A stretch of 64,000 nucleotides of DNA from Collimonas sp. OK607 (GCF_900111995.1 NZ_FOKF01000006.1:1-64000), one strand, 5' to 3'; counted from the stretch's first letter, positions 8,498 through 17,746 are shown. Notes: generated from the letters alone by a model not told the origin. Program-made: numbers and translations.

Positions 8498-9259
8498 ATG
8501 AAATCACCTTTACTCCGCCTATCCATGGCCGCGGCACTTTGCTGCAGCATGCTGACAGCCTCTGCAGCCACTACCGACCATCCCGCGACCAAATACAAGA
8601 TAGATCTGCCGCCATCGGCCGACCTGAGCTATACGATCCAGGCCAAACAAAGCGGCATCACACTCGGTGGTGAAGGCAGCGTCAAATGGCTGGTGGAGGA
8701 CAAGCACTACAGCGTCAAGTCGGAAACCCGCGCCATGCTGTTTGGAAAAATCCTTGAATCTACGAGCGAAGGCGCCATCGACAGCTTTGGCCTGGCGCCT
8801 ACCCAATTCATCAACAAGCGCTTCCGCAAGGAAGCCACCACCACCACTTTCCATCGCGATAGCGGCACCATCGGCTTTACCGAATCCAGCAACAGTTATC
8901 CCTTGAAGGGCGGCGAGCAGGATCGCACCAGCATCATCTGGCAGCTGATTTCGGTGGCGAGGGCAGCGCCGCAACAGTTCAAGCCGGGCTCGGACTGGAC
9001 CTTCTTTGTAGCCGGCATGCACGATGCGGAGCCGTGGACGTTCAAAGTCATCAAGAATGAAAAAATCAAGACGCCGATGGGCGATCTGGACGTTATCCAT
9101 ATTTTCAAGGCGCCGCCGCCGGACGCCAAGGATCAGCAGCTCGATATCTGGCTGGCGCCTTCCCTCGAATGGTATCCGGTGCGCTTGCGGTTTACCGATC
9201 CGAACAAGGATTTTGTCGAGCAAACCCTGCAGCAGGTAAACAACAAGGCCAGCAACTAA
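8498..9259 (+). CDS. Secreted DUF3108 protein, paralogue of the preceding gene
   Basis: A 253-residue protein from the ATG at 8498 (TTTGGAAAATC upstream); the frame reaches a TTG at 8468. It has an N-terminal signal peptide (CCSMLTASAATTD), with cleavage likely after ASA. The mature part is almost entirely a DUF3108 domain sharing KRFRK, TTFHR, SNSYPLKGGEQDR, IIWQL, LDIWLAPSLEWYPVRLRF with the upstream neighbour. DUF3108 proteins are predicted periplasmic or outer-membrane-associated proteins without a known reaction. The pair is 69 bases apart and followed by queC, 40 bases on, so the three may be cotranscribed. Confidence 0.82.
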   Translation: MKSPLLRLSMAAALCCSMLTASAATTDHPATKYKIDLPPSADLSYTIQAKQSGITLGGEGSVKWLVEDKHYSVKSETRAMLFGKILESTSEGAIDSFGLAPTQFINKRFRKEATTTTFHRDSGTIGFTESSNSYPLKGGEQDRTSIIWQLISVARAAPQQFKPGSDWTFFVAGMHDAEPWTFKVIKNEKIKTPMGDLDVIHIFKAPPPDAKDQQLDIWLAPSLEWYPVRLRFTDPNKDFVEQTLQQVNNKASN

Positions 9260-9299
9260 GGCATACAATCTCTTCTTGAATCTTTGAACAGTAAATCAT

Positions 9300-10010
9300 A
9301 TGACTACACCAAACGGCGCCATCGTCCTGTTTAGCGGCGGCCAGGACTCCACCACCTGCCTGGCATGGGCTCTGTCGCGTTATGAACGGGTTGAGACGAT
9401 CGGCTTTGATTACGGCCAGCGGCACGCGGTAGAACTGACGGTGCGGCCGGTCTTGCTACAGAAGATCCGTGCCCAGTTTCCGCAATGGGCCGGCAAACTG
9501 GGTGAAGACCATATGATCGACCTGTCGCTGATTTCGAAAATATCGTCGACCGCAATGACGGAAGACGTTGAAATCGTGATGCAGGAAAACGGCTTGCCGA
9601 ACACGTTTGTGCCTGGCCGCAACCTGCTGTTCATGACGGTAGCAGCGACGGTCGCCTATCGACGCGGCTTGAATGTGCTGGTGGGCGGCATGTGCGAAAC
9701 CGATTTTTCCGGCTATCCCGATTGCCGCGATGACACCATGAAAGCCTTGCAGGTGGCGCTGAACCTGGGGATGGCGACCCAGCTCAAACTTGAAACGCCT
9801 TTGATGTGGATAGACAAGTCAGAAACCTGGAAACTGGCGCAGGACCTGGGCGGCGATGCTCTGGTCGACCTGATCCGGGCCGATACCCACACCTGCTACC
9901 TGGGTGAGCGCGGCGCGCTGCACGACTGGGGTTACGGCTGCGGCACTTGCCCGGCCTGTGCATTGCGTGCACGGGGATACCAGCAATTCAGGCAAACGGC
10001 CGGCGTTTGA
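9300..10010 (+). CDS. queC: 7-cyano-7-deazaguanine synthase
   Basis: A 236-residue QueC, which converts 7-carboxy-7-deazaguanine to preQ0 using ATP and ammonia on the way to queuosine in tRNA. The ATP-pyrophosphatase motif [10 protein letters not shown] sits at residues ~11-20. FVPGRNLLF and the METD(F)SGYPDCR segment follow. The zinc-binding cysteines are near the C-terminus ([13 protein letters not shown]). Length and motifs match the family. queD/queE are not adjacent. A perfect 16-bp hairpin terminator lies 47 bases after the stop. Confidence 0.96.
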   Translation: MTTPNGAIVLFSGGQDSTTCLAWALSRYERVETIGFDYGQRHAVELTVRPVLLQKIRAQFPQWAGKLGEDHMIDLSLISKISSTAMTEDVEIVMQENGLPNTFVPGRNLLFMTVAATVAYRRGLNVLVGGMCETDFSGYPDCRDDTMKALQVALNLGMATQLKLETPLMWIDKSETWKLAQDLGGDALVDLIRADTHTCYLGERGALHDWGYGCGTCPACALRARGYQQFRQTAGV

Positions 10011-10056
10011 TCGAGGCTTAATCGACACATAAGCGCCACATAAGCGACGCATAAAC

Positions 10057-10096
10057 AAAAACGGCCGGTAGACATTCATCTACCGGCCGTTTTTTA
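10057..10096. terminator. Bidirectional rho-independent terminator
   Basis: A perfect 16-bp inverted repeat (AAAAACGGCCGGTAGA and its complement) with a 6-base loop, flanked by A on the left and T on the right. It sits between convergent queC and the ferredoxin oxidoreductase gene and can serve both. Confidence 0.92.
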
Positions 10097-10106
10097 TCGT
10101 GATCAA

Positions 10107-13100
10107 TTAAGCTGCGATCGATCCCGGCAACTCCGACTTCCGTTCAGGCGTGGGATGCTTGAACTGATCGAGCAGTTGCGTTTCCTTGACGCGGGCTGCA
10201 GCCAGATGCCGTTCCTTGATATGGCCATAGCCGCGAATTTCCTCAGGCAGGCTGGCGATTGCCACTGCAGCGGCCAGATTGTCGGCAGTCAATTGCGATA
10301 ACAAAGAAGCGATGGTTTCCTTGTAATGCACAATCAGCCCGCGTTCCTCCTTGCGCTCGGCGGTATAACCGAAAATATCCAGGGCGCTACCGCGCAGGAA
10401 TTTCAGTTTCGCCAGCAGACCAAAAGCACGCATCATCCAAGGACCGAATTCCTGCTTGATCAGATGGCCATGCGCGTCGTGCTTGGCAAGCAGCGGCGGC
10501 GCCAGGTGGAATTTGAGCTTGTAGTCACCTTCAAACATACCCGCAATCTTAGCCTTGAAAGCACCGTCGGTATATAAGCGTGCGACTTCGTACTCATCCT
10601 TGTAAGCCATCAGTTTGAACAGATAGGTAGCAACCGCCATGCTCAGCCGTTGCGCCGTGCGTCCGCTTTCCGCATGCGGCAATTGCGCTTCGGCTGCCTG
10701 TACCTGCTCGACAAAGATGCGATATTGCTCCGCATACGCGGCATCCTGATAAGCAGTCAGGACAGCGACGCGGCGCTTGATCAATGCATCCAGATCAGGT
10801 GTCCGTTTGAACTCGATCACCTGTGCCGGCGTATCGCTGAGGTGGGTACGTTTTTCCAGTCCAGCCAAATCGCAGGCAGCAGTACGGCCCCAGACAAAAG
10901 CCTGTTTATTGAAGGCGACCTGCAAGGCATTCAATTCGATTGCCCGCATCAGCGATGCTTCTTGCAATGGCACCCAGCCTTTTTGCCAGGCGTAACCGAG
11001 CATGAACATATTGGTTGCGATAGCGTCGCCCATCAAAGCAGTGGCGATACGGCCGGCATCAATGAATTCCACGCGATCGCTGCCGCAGGCTGCGCGTATA
11101 TCCTGCTCAGCCGATGCATCCGGGAACTGCCAATCCGGATTCTTGACGAAAGCGGCAGTTGGCGTGCGGGTTGAATTGATCGCTGCGTAAGTACGCCCTT
11201 CACCCATGCGCGACAAGGCGTCGCGGTTGGCGCTCACTATGGAGTCGCAACCGATCACCAGATCCGCATCGCCGGTGCCGACACGGGTCGAATAGATATC
11301 GTCGGGATGATCGGCCAGCCGCACATGCGACATCACCGGGCCACCCTTTTGCGCCAGGCCGCTCATGTCCAGCACCGAGCAACCTTTACCTTCGACGTGC
11401 GCCGCCATCGCCAGAATCTGGCCGATAGTCACCACGCCGGTGCCGCCGATACCCGTGACCAGGATACCAAACGGTTTGATCGTATTTGGCAAAACAGGCG
11501 ACGGCAAGCTGGCAACCGGTGCCGCGGCAGTAGCTGGCGTCGCGGCCACTTTCGCCGGCTTCTTCAAACTGCCGCCTTCGACCGTGACGAAACTCGGGCA
11601 AAAGCCGGTCACGCAAGAAAAGTCCTTGTTGCATGAAGATTGATTGATCTGCCGTTTGCGGCCGAATTCGGTTTCCAGCGGTTCCACCGACAGGCAATTC
11701 GATTGCACGCTGCAATCGCCGCAACCTTCACACACCGCTTCGTTAATCACGGCGCGTTTGGCCGGGTCCGGATATTCATTACGTTTCCGGCGGCGACGTT
11801 TTTCCGAGGCGCAGGTCTGGTCGTAAATCATGGCCGATGTGCCTTCGATCTCACGCAGTTCACGCTGCACGGCATCCAGTTCGCTGCGATGGCGGATCGT
11901 TACGCCAGGAGCCCAGCTGGTGTCGGCGGCGTATTTGTCGGGTTCGTCAGTCACCACAATAATCGGCGTCACGCCTTCGGCTGCAATCTGGCGTGAAATC
12001 ATGGCGGGATCGAGCGGGCCGTCGAAGGCCTGGCCGCCAGTCATTGCTACCGCATCGTTAAACAGGATCTTGTAAGTGATGTTCACCTTGGCCGCGACCG
12101 AGGCACGAATCGCCAACAGGCCGGAATGGAAATAAGTACCGTCGCCGAGGTTGGCAAACACGTGCTTTTCCGAAGTGAACGGCGCCTGGCCGACCCAGGT
12201 CACGCCTTCGCCGCCCATGTGGGTAAACGTCGACGATTCCCGATCCATCCACAACACCATGTAATGGCAGCCGATACCGGCCAGGCCACGGCTTCCGTCC
12301 GGCAGCTTGGTCGAGGTATTGTGCGGACAGCCGGAGCAGAAATGCGGAACGCGATCTTTGTTTGGATCGGGCTTGCTGCCGATATTCAGCAGTGCTTCCT
12401 TGGCTTCCAGATAGGCCACGCGCTGCTGCACCCGCTGCGCCACCGGATGGCCGGCAAAGTATTTCGAAATGCGGGTCGCAATCGCCCGGGCGATCTGCGC
12501 CGGATTCAATTCATAGGTGGCCGGCAGCAGCCAGTCGCCATGGCCTGCGCCACTGCGGTTGCTCCACTCGCCGGTATCGTCGAACTTGCCGACTACGCGT
12601 GGGCGCACATCGTCGTGCCAGTTATACAGCTCTTCCTTGACCTGATACTCCAGGATCTGGCGCTTCTCTTCGACCACCAGGATTTCTTCCAGGCCTTTGG
12701 CAAACTCACGCACGCCTTCGGCTTCCAGCGGCCAGGTCATGCCGATCTTGTACAGGCGAATGCCGATGTCGCGCGCAACGGTTTCATCGATACCCAGATC
12801 GGCCAGGGCCTGACGGGTATCCAGATACGATTTTCCGGCGGTGATAATGCCGATCTTGGCGCGTGGGCTATCCCAGATGATCTGGTTCAGCTTGTTCACG
12901 CGCGCATAGGCCAGCGCCGCGTACCATTTGTAATTGTTCATCCGCGCTTCCTGACCCAGCACGGTGTCGGGCAAGCGGATGTTCAGGCCATCCGGCGGCA
13001 GTTCAAGATCGGCGGCGGTCGGCAAGACGATCTTGACGCGGTCCGGATCGAGATCGACCGAGGCGCCGGACTCAACCAGGTCGGTGACGCATTTCATCGA

Positions 13101-13748
13101 CACCCACAGGCCGGTATAGCGGCTCATGGCCCAGCCATGCATGCCGTAATCGAGATATTCCTGCACCGAGGATGGATACAGCACCGGGATGCCGCAAGCT
13201 TTCAGGATATGTTCGCTTTGATGGGCGGCAGTCGACGATTTAGCCGCGTGATCGTCGCCGGCCAGCACCAGTACGCCGCCATTCTTCGAAGTGCCTGCCA
13301 TGTTGGCGTGCTTGAAGACATCGCCGCAACGGTCGACGCCGGGGCCTTTGCCGTACCACATGCCGAATACGCCGTCGTATTGGGCGCCCGGGAACAGGTT
13401 GACCTGCTGCGTACCCCATACACTGGTAGCGGCCAGGTCTTCGTTCATGCCGGGGTGAAACTTGACGTGATGTGCGTCCAGATATTTTTTTGCCTTGGCG
13501 GCAGTCATATCGACGCTACCAAGCGGTGAGCCGCGATAACCGGTAACGAAACCGGCAGTATTCAAACCCGCCAGGACATCACGTTGCCGTTGCAACATCG
13601 GCAAACGAATCATGGCCTGTGTGCCCGTCATGAAAGCACGGCCACGCTCCAGTGTAAATTTGTCATCAAGGGAAATGCCATCAGCTTCAGACGCTTGCGC
13701 CGTTTCTGTGGGCAGCAAGGCTTGCGCCGATTTGAGTGGTGCGTTCAT
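10107..13748 (-). CDS. Fused indolepyruvate ferredoxin oxidoreductase (IorA-IorB type)
   Basis: A 1213-residue three-part 2-oxoacid:acceptor oxidoreductase. Residues ~25-400 are the PorA/IorA-like region. TPP-binding follows (CSGCPHNTST, GIGCHYMVLWMD, GEGVTWVGQ, GDGTYFHSG, residues ~470-590). A cysteine cluster for Fe-S binding comes next (CEGCGDCSVQSNC, CNKDFSC, CPSF, ~660-710), then the gamma/IorB domain (GIGGTGVVTIGQILAMAA, ~745) and a long C-terminal domain. It should oxidatively decarboxylate arylpyruvates to aryl-acetyl-CoA. A good GGAG site precedes the ATG. Being downstream of phhA on the same strand fits aromatic amino acid breakdown, but the substrate is inferred. Confidence 0.88.
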   Translation of the reverse strand: MNAPLKSAQALLPTETAQASEADGISLDDKFTLERGRAFMTGTQAMIRLPMLQRQRDVLAGLNTAGFVTGYRGSPLGSVDMTAAKAKKYLDAHHVKFHPGMNEDLAATSVWGTQQVNLFPGAQYDGVFGMWYGKGPGVDRCGDVFKHANMAGTSKNGGVLVLAGDDHAAKSSTAAHQSEHILKACGIPVLYPSSVQEYLDYGMHGWAMSRYTGLWVSMKCVTDLVESGASVDLDPDRVKIVLPTAADLELPPDGLNIRLPDTVLGQEARMNNYKWYAALAYARVNKLNQIIWDSPRAKIGIITAGKSYLDTRQALADLGIDETVARDIGIRLYKIGMTWPLEAEGVREFAKGLEEILVVEEKRQILEYQVKEELYNWHDDVRPRVVGKFDDTGEWSNRSGAGHGDWLLPATYELNPAQIARAIATRISKYFAGHPVAQRVQQRVAYLEAKEALLNIGSKPDPNKDRVPHFCSGCPHNTSTKLPDGSRGLAGIGCHYMVLWMDRESSTFTHMGGEGVTWVGQAPFTSEKHVFANLGDGTYFHSGLLAIRASVAAKVNITYKILFNDAVAMTGGQAFDGPLDPAMISRQIAAEGVTPIIVVTDEPDKYAADTSWAPGVTIRHRSELDAVQRELREIEGTSAMIYDQTCASEKRRRRKRNEYPDPAKRAVINEAVCEGCGDCSVQSNCLSVEPLETEFGRKRQINQSSCNKDFSCVTGFCPSFVTVEGGSLKKPAKVAATPATAAAPVASLPSPVLPNTIKPFGILVTGIGGTGVVTIGQILAMAAHVEGKGCSVLDMSGLAQKGGPVMSHVRLADHPDDIYSTRVGTGDADLVIGCDSIVSANRDALSRMGEGRTYAAINSTRTPTAAFVKNPDWQFPDASAEQDIRAACGSDRVEFIDAGRIATALMGDAIATNMFMLGYAWQKGWVPLQEASLMRAIELNALQVAFNKQAFVWGRTAACDLAGLEKRTHLSDTPAQVIEFKRTPDLDALIKRRVAVLTAYQDAAYAEQYRIFVEQVQAAEAQLPHAESGRTAQRLSMAVATYLFKLMAYKDEYEVARLYTDGAFKAKIAGMFEGDYKLKFHLAPPLLAKHDAHGHLIKQEFGPWMMRAFGLLAKLKFLRGSALDIFGYTAERKEERGLIVHYKETIASLLSQLTADNLAAAVAIASLPEEIRGYGHIKERHLAAARVKETQLLDQFKHPTPERKSELPGSIAA

Positions 13749-14133
13749 TCAGTCTCCGTGCCAAAAATTATGTTTTTGCTTGCACTGCGTGGAGGTTATC
13801 CGACGCGGTAAAACGTCTTTGCCTTGTGGGCAAATCGTTCTGTGTTTTACTGCCATTTTTACTACTATTCGTCGCAACGATAGCAGCGCCACATTATCAC
13901 ATGCGGGTAGCTGACTCAATGCACGCCGCAGCAATTAGCCGCGGCATTGCGGACGTAACAACTGTAACAACTGGTAACTCGAATAGGAATGGGAATCAAC
14001 TAGGCGTGTAATGGCACCTTGTCTGATGTGGCTGAATACCTCCCCTGGACCAGCCATGTCGGGCATTCCTCCCTCTAGTGTTCCCATTATCACTAGTTTG
14101 CGGATTCTGCTCTCCCCGGCAGAATCCGCTTTT
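13749..14133. other. Intergenic region before the oxidoreductase gene
   Basis: 385 bases without a convincing gene. Near 13955-13972 there is a tandem 9-base repeat (GTAACAACT twice). At 14075-14096 an inverted repeat (CTAGTG...CACTAG) lies just before the plus-strand terminator at 14100. Short plus-strand frames of about 70-100 codons cross the region but have no recognisable protein features. A small plus-strand RNA is possible. Confidence 0.5.
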
Positions 14134-14135
14134 TT
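14100..14135 (+). terminator. Plus-strand rho-independent terminator without an assigned gene
   Basis: GCGGATTCTGC (14100-14110), an 8-base loop, the complementary arm (14119-14129), then TTTTTT. The U-tract is only on the plus strand; on the minus strand the hairpin is followed by AAACTAGTG, which is unsuitable for ending phhA. The T-run overlaps the phhA stop codon. No plus-strand gene is visible upstream. Confidence 0.72.
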
Positions 14136-15042
14136 ATTTCAGCGGCAAGTTTGTTTCGCCTGGCAACAGGGTATTTGCCGCTAACGGTTCAAGCGCCTTC
14201 AGTCGTTCATACATCGGCGTGAAATCCGGGGCGGTGTCATTAAACAACTGCTCGAAATCGTTAATCACGAAATAAGTTTCCTGGTAAGAATCGATTTTGT
14301 ACAAAGTGCGCATCACGCGCTCGACATCGAACGGCAGCCGCAGCGACGCCGGACTGGTCAGGCAATGTTCGATTTCACCACCGGAAGACAAGATCCCGGC
14401 GCCATATACACGCAAGCCTTCCGGACTCTGGATCAGGCCGAATTCAACGGTGTACCAATACAAGCGGGCCAGCATGCTCAGGCCGTCCAGTTTCATCGCC
14501 TTCAAGGCGCCTTTACCGTAGTCTTGCAAATGGTCGGCAAATATCGGGTTGAACAAGAGCGGAACATGGCCAAAAAAGTCATGGAACACGTCGGGTTCGA
14601 CGATGTAGTCGAACTCTTCCGGATCGCGCAGCCAGACGGTGACCGGGAAGCGGCGGTTTGCCAGATGTTCAAAGAAAATATGATCCGGCACCAGGCCCGG
14701 CACCGCCACCAGCGTCCAGCCGGTCGCCTTGGACAGCAAAGCCGAGCTTTCCTCGAAGCGAGGAATGCCATCACCGATATTCAGCGCTTCCAGGCTTTCA
14801 ATGAACACGTCGCAAGCGCGCCCCGGGATCAGCTTGGCTTGCCTTTGATACAGGCGCCGCCACAAGGCGTGCTGTTCCGGCGTATAAGCATCCCAGTCTT
14901 GCTTGACCACGTATCGGGCGTCAATCTTGCTGTAGTCGCCACGCAATACGGTACCGTCCGACTTCTCGGCGACGGCGGCAAAAAAATCGTCGGTGTTCGA
15001 ATCGGTTGTGGTCAAGCTTGCTTCCATTACTTTTGCATTCAT
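14134..15042 (-). CDS. phhA: Phenylalanine 4-monooxygenase
   Basis: A 302-residue pterin-dependent aromatic amino acid hydroxylase converting phenylalanine to tyrosine. The two iron-ligand histidines are in FHDFFGHVPLL and the glutamate ligand is in YWYTVEFGL, with the conserved VPGLVPDHIFFEHLA and YGAGILSSGGEIEH segments around them. Length matches the bacterial single-domain form, without an ACT regulatory domain. It is divergent from an Lrp-type regulator across a 143-base AT-rich region and lies upstream of the arylpyruvate oxidoreductase. A pterin carbinolamine dehydratase gene (phhB) is not next to it. Confidence 0.96.
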   Translation of the reverse strand: MNAKVMEASLTTTDSNTDDFFAAVAEKSDGTVLRGDYSKIDARYVVKQDWDAYTPEQHALWRRLYQRQAKLIPGRACDVFIESLEALNIGDGIPRFEESSALLSKATGWTLVAVPGLVPDHIFFEHLANRRFPVTVWLRDPEEFDYIVEPDVFHDFFGHVPLLFNPIFADHLQDYGKGALKAMKLDGLSMLARLYWYTVEFGLIQSPEGLRVYGAGILSSGGEIEHCLTSPASLRLPFDVERVMRTLYKIDSYQETYFVINDFEQLFNDTAPDFTPMYERLKALEPLAANTLLPGETNLPLK

Positions 15043-15185
15043 TTTCTCGGTCCCGGACTAAACGCGTTTGCTTCTCTGATAGCTACAGTATAAGGCTGAG
15101 TTAGCGGCAGTAAATTCCAAAATCCGCCCCATAAATAAAAATCTGCGCAATAATATAATAAAAATTATTCTATTTAAGGTGATTT
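15043..15185. promoter_or_regulatory. Divergent phhA / Lrp-type regulator control region
   Basis: 143 bases between divergent start codons. The part near the regulator (about 15148-15176) is extremely AT-rich (AATAATATAATAAAAATTATT), with imperfect dyad symmetry, as expected for an Lrp-family binding site and overlapping promoter. No exact -35/-10 pair can be assigned with confidence. Confidence 0.45.
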
Positions 15186-15704
15186 ATGCCAACGATTGCA
15201 ATGGATGCAACAGATCGTAAAATTCTGGCGATCTTGCAGGAGGATGGCCGCCTCAGCAACCAGGAAGTGGCAGAAAGAGTCAACCTGTCGCCGTCGCCCT
15301 GCCTGCGCCGTATCAAACACCTGGAACAGGCGGGCGTGATCCGGCAATACGTGGCACTGCTGGAGCCGGACAAAATCGGACTGGGTCTGCTGGCTTACAT
15401 CAATGTGCGCCTGGAAAAACATAGCGATCCGCAGTACCTGAGCGGCACCAAGGCAGCAGCGCAGCATCAGGCCATGTCGCCGCGCGCTTCATTTTCGGCA
15501 GCGGTAGAACAATGGCAAGAGGTCGTTGCCTGTTATGCGATGACGGGGGAGATGGATTTTCTGCTGCGGGTGCATGTGGAAGACATGACGCATTTTTCGC
15601 GCTTCATGATGGAGACCCTGCTGCGCCATCCGGCGGTGCTGGACGTTAAGTCAAGTTTTGCCTTGCTACGGGTTAAAGATACGACGGCGCTGCCTTTGCT
15701 CTAG
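15186..15704 (+). CDS. Lrp/AsnC family transcriptional regulator
   Basis: A 172-residue Lrp/AsnC regulator. The winged helix-turn-helix is at residues 8-60 (DATDRKILAILQEDGRLSNQEVAERVNLSPSPCLRRIKHLEQAGVI in broken form). The RAM ligand-binding domain follows (GLGLLAYINVRLE ... TGEMDFLLRVHVEDM). A stretch of about 25 residues after YLSG, rich in Ala/Gln (KAAAQHQAMSPRASF), makes it longer than usual. AAGGTG lies seven bases before the ATG. Its divergence from phhA suggests it controls phenylalanine catabolism, probably responding to an aromatic amino acid; this is inferred from position. Confidence 0.9.
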   Translation: MPTIAMDATDRKILAILQEDGRLSNQEVAERVNLSPSPCLRRIKHLEQAGVIRQYVALLEPDKIGLGLLAYINVRLEKHSDPQYLSGTKAAAQHQAMSPRASFSAAVEQWQEVVACYAMTGEMDFLLRVHVEDMTHFSRFMMETLLRHPAVLDVKSSFALLRVKDTTALPLL

Positions 15705-15729
15705 GGCCTGCTTGATTGGTCGCGCTTGA

Positions 15730-16440
15730 TTAATCACGCTTGATGCCAGGCAAATTGCCCAGCCATTTCAGCGCAGCCCGCAGATTCGCCTTGATGGTGT
15801 AATCAAGCGTAGCCACCTGCTCCTGGACTGCTTCCTGCAGCACGCTGGCCGGATTAGCCGGCGGTAATTTCAGATAAGCATCCGCTTCGCCGTAATCGCG
15901 ATGGATCGCCATGCCGGCTTTCTTGGCGATGTGCATCATCACCTTGTTTGACGACAGGCAGTGCATGTACAAGGTGTCAATATCGACGTTACGGCAGCGT
16001 ATCGCGGCGCGTTCAAACAAATGCGTGCCGACTCCCAGGCCACGCGCCGAAGCAGCGACCGAGACGCCGAATTCGGCCACCCGCTCCTTGGTGGTGGAAG
16101 CACTCACCGATGGCAACGCCTCACGCGGCGCAAATGCCAGATGACCAACACCGAGCAAGCGCAATTTACGATCGTAGACACCAAACACCGTATCGCGCGT
16201 GAAATCGATATTTTCGACATAGCGACTGACCAGATCATCCGACAACACCGAGCCGAAGCGCAGCAGGCGATCGCCGCTGCTTAACGCCAGGAAGTGCCGC
16301 AGCAAGCGTTTGCGGGCACGGCGGGACAATTCCTTGACGAAAATCGTGGGTCGCGACGCTTTGGCTTTGTCCACACCGGTACCGCCGACTTTTCCCGGTA
16401 CATTACTTGCGGAACCAACTTTGGCATCTGTAGCTGTCAT
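15730..16440 (-). CDS. GNAT family N-acetyltransferase
   Basis: A 236-residue protein with a central GNAT fold: VFGVYDRKLRLLGVGHLAF (strands 2-4), then EFGVSVAASARGLGVGTHLFERAA, which holds the acetyl-CoA pyrophosphate loop (R-G-L-G-V-G). The C-terminal part of the fold follows (LYMHCLSSNKVMMHIAKKAGM). About 30 disordered residues precede the domain and a helical tail follows it. AGGAG lies nine bases before the ATG. The substrate is unknown. It is a lone gene upstream of cca on the same strand orientation, 36 bases from the cca stop. Confidence 0.85.
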   Translation of the reverse strand: MTATDAKVGSASNVPGKVGGTGVDKAKASRPTIFVKELSRRARKRLLRHFLALSSGDRLLRFGSVLSDDLVSRYVENIDFTRDTVFGVYDRKLRLLGVGHLAFAPREALPSVSASTTKERVAEFGVSVAASARGLGVGTHLFERAAIRCRNVDIDTLYMHCLSSNKVMMHIAKKAGMAIHRDYGEADAYLKLPPANPASVLQEAVQEQVATLDYTIKANLRAALKWLGNLPGIKRD

Positions 16441-16476
16441 CTTGCTAGCTCTCCTGTCGGATAAGCTTACCTCGGA

Positions 16477-17703
16477 TCATGGTCGTTGCGCTTGCATCAT
16501 CTGCTCAACCATTTCGACCCGCGCCGCATGGATGGCTTCGGGTATCCGTTCCGGCTGCTGCTGGAACATGCCGGCGATCACGCCGGCGTTGACCGATTGC
16601 GCCGCCTGTAACGCCGCATGCAGATAAGCAAATTGCGGAAAGGCACGCCCCGCGTATCCGGTCCTGCCACGATAATCACACTCGGTGGCACGCAGCATAT
16701 CGATAAATCGCTGTGGTTTGCGAAAGGCATCGCAGCGTCCCAGCAAATTCACTATCGTATTCGCGCGCAACTCGAATGCGCGGCCGACATTGCCGTGTTC
16801 ACGCGCGGTCATGAGCGCCAGGTCGCGCGCCTCACCCGGCACTTTCAGGCGCTGGCAAACCCGCTCCACCAGTTCCACGCCATACCCCTCGTGACCGTGA
16901 TGGCTAGGCCAGTCGGCGGCCGGCGTCACGCCCTTGCCCAGATCGTGCATCAGTGCCGCGAAACGCACCGGCAACGCATAATTTTCACGTGCCGCGGTAT
17001 CCACCACCATCATCACGTGCACGCCGGTATCGATTTCCGGATGATATTTTTCCGGTTGCGGTATGCCCCACAAGACATCCAGTTCAGGCAGGATGCGCGC
17101 CAGCGCACCGCAGGCGCGCAAGACGTCGAACATGCGCGACGGCTGCGCTTCCATCAGGCCGCGCGCCAATTCCTGCCATACCCGTTCCGGCACCAGCGCA
17201 TCGACTTCACCGGCGGCGACCATGCGCTGCATCAGGACATTGGTCTGCGGCGCTACCGTAAAATCTGTAAAGCGCGCGGCAAATCGGGCGACGCGCAAGA
17301 TACGAACCGGGTCTTCGGAGAAAGCGTCGGAGACATGGCGAAATATGCGCTCCTGCAGATCCTGCCTGCCGTTAAACGGATCCGCCACAGTACCGTCGTC
17401 AGCACGCGCGATAGCATTGATGGTTAAATCGCGGCGTACCAGATCTTGCTCCAGCGTGACTTCGGGATCTGTATGAAACACAAAGCCCTTGTAGCCCGGC
17501 GCGGTTTTGCGTTCAGTGCGTGCCAGCGCATATTCTTCGTGCGTGTCAGGATGCAGGAATACTGGGAAGTCCTTGCCGACCGGCCGGAAACCCTTGGCCA
17601 CCATGTCTTCCGGCGTAGCGCCGACCACCACGTAATCGCGGTCTTTTACGGGTAGCCCAAGCAACTCGTCGCGTACCGCGCCGCCGACTTCAAAAACTTT
17701 CAT
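16477..17703 (-). CDS. cca: Multifunctional CCA tRNA nucleotidyltransferase
   Basis: A 408-residue class II CCA-adding enzyme that completes or repairs tRNA 3' ends. The N-terminus has VGGAVRDELLGLPVKDRDYVV, with the catalytic DxD-type acidic pair (DRD), and RRDLTINAIA follows at ~90-100. An HD phosphohydrolase domain (RFAALMHDLGKG, HHGHE) sits at ~220-275, as in the E. coli multifunctional enzyme. I chose the ATG at 17703 (MKVFEVGGAVRD); the longer frame to 17829 has 42 residues unlike the family. It lies 43 bases after the glutathione S-transferase stop. Confidence 0.95.
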   Translation of the reverse strand: MKVFEVGGAVRDELLGLPVKDRDYVVVGATPEDMVAKGFRPVGKDFPVFLHPDTHEEYALARTERKTAPGYKGFVFHTDPEVTLEQDLVRRDLTINAIARADDGTVADPFNGRQDLQERIFRHVSDAFSEDPVRILRVARFAARFTDFTVAPQTNVLMQRMVAAGEVDALVPERVWQELARGLMEAQPSRMFDVLRACGALARILPELDVLWGIPQPEKYHPEIDTGVHVMMVVDTAARENYALPVRFAALMHDLGKGVTPAADWPSHHGHEGYGVELVERVCQRLKVPGEARDLALMTAREHGNVGRAFELRANTIVNLLGRCDAFRKPQRFIDMLRATECDYRGRTGYAGRAFPQFAYLHAALQAAQSVNAGVIAGMFQQQPERIPEAIHAARVEMVEQMMQAQRP

Positions 17704-17746
17704 GGCTTGATTGAACCTGGTTAATCTTGCAACATTAACTGACAAT

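Noticed and set aside
12126-13529. 467-codon open frame on the plus strand inside the oxidoreductase gene
   Set aside because: It is antisense to a well-supported 1213-residue enzyme; its translation has no domain pattern and reflects the GC-biased third positions of the real gene.
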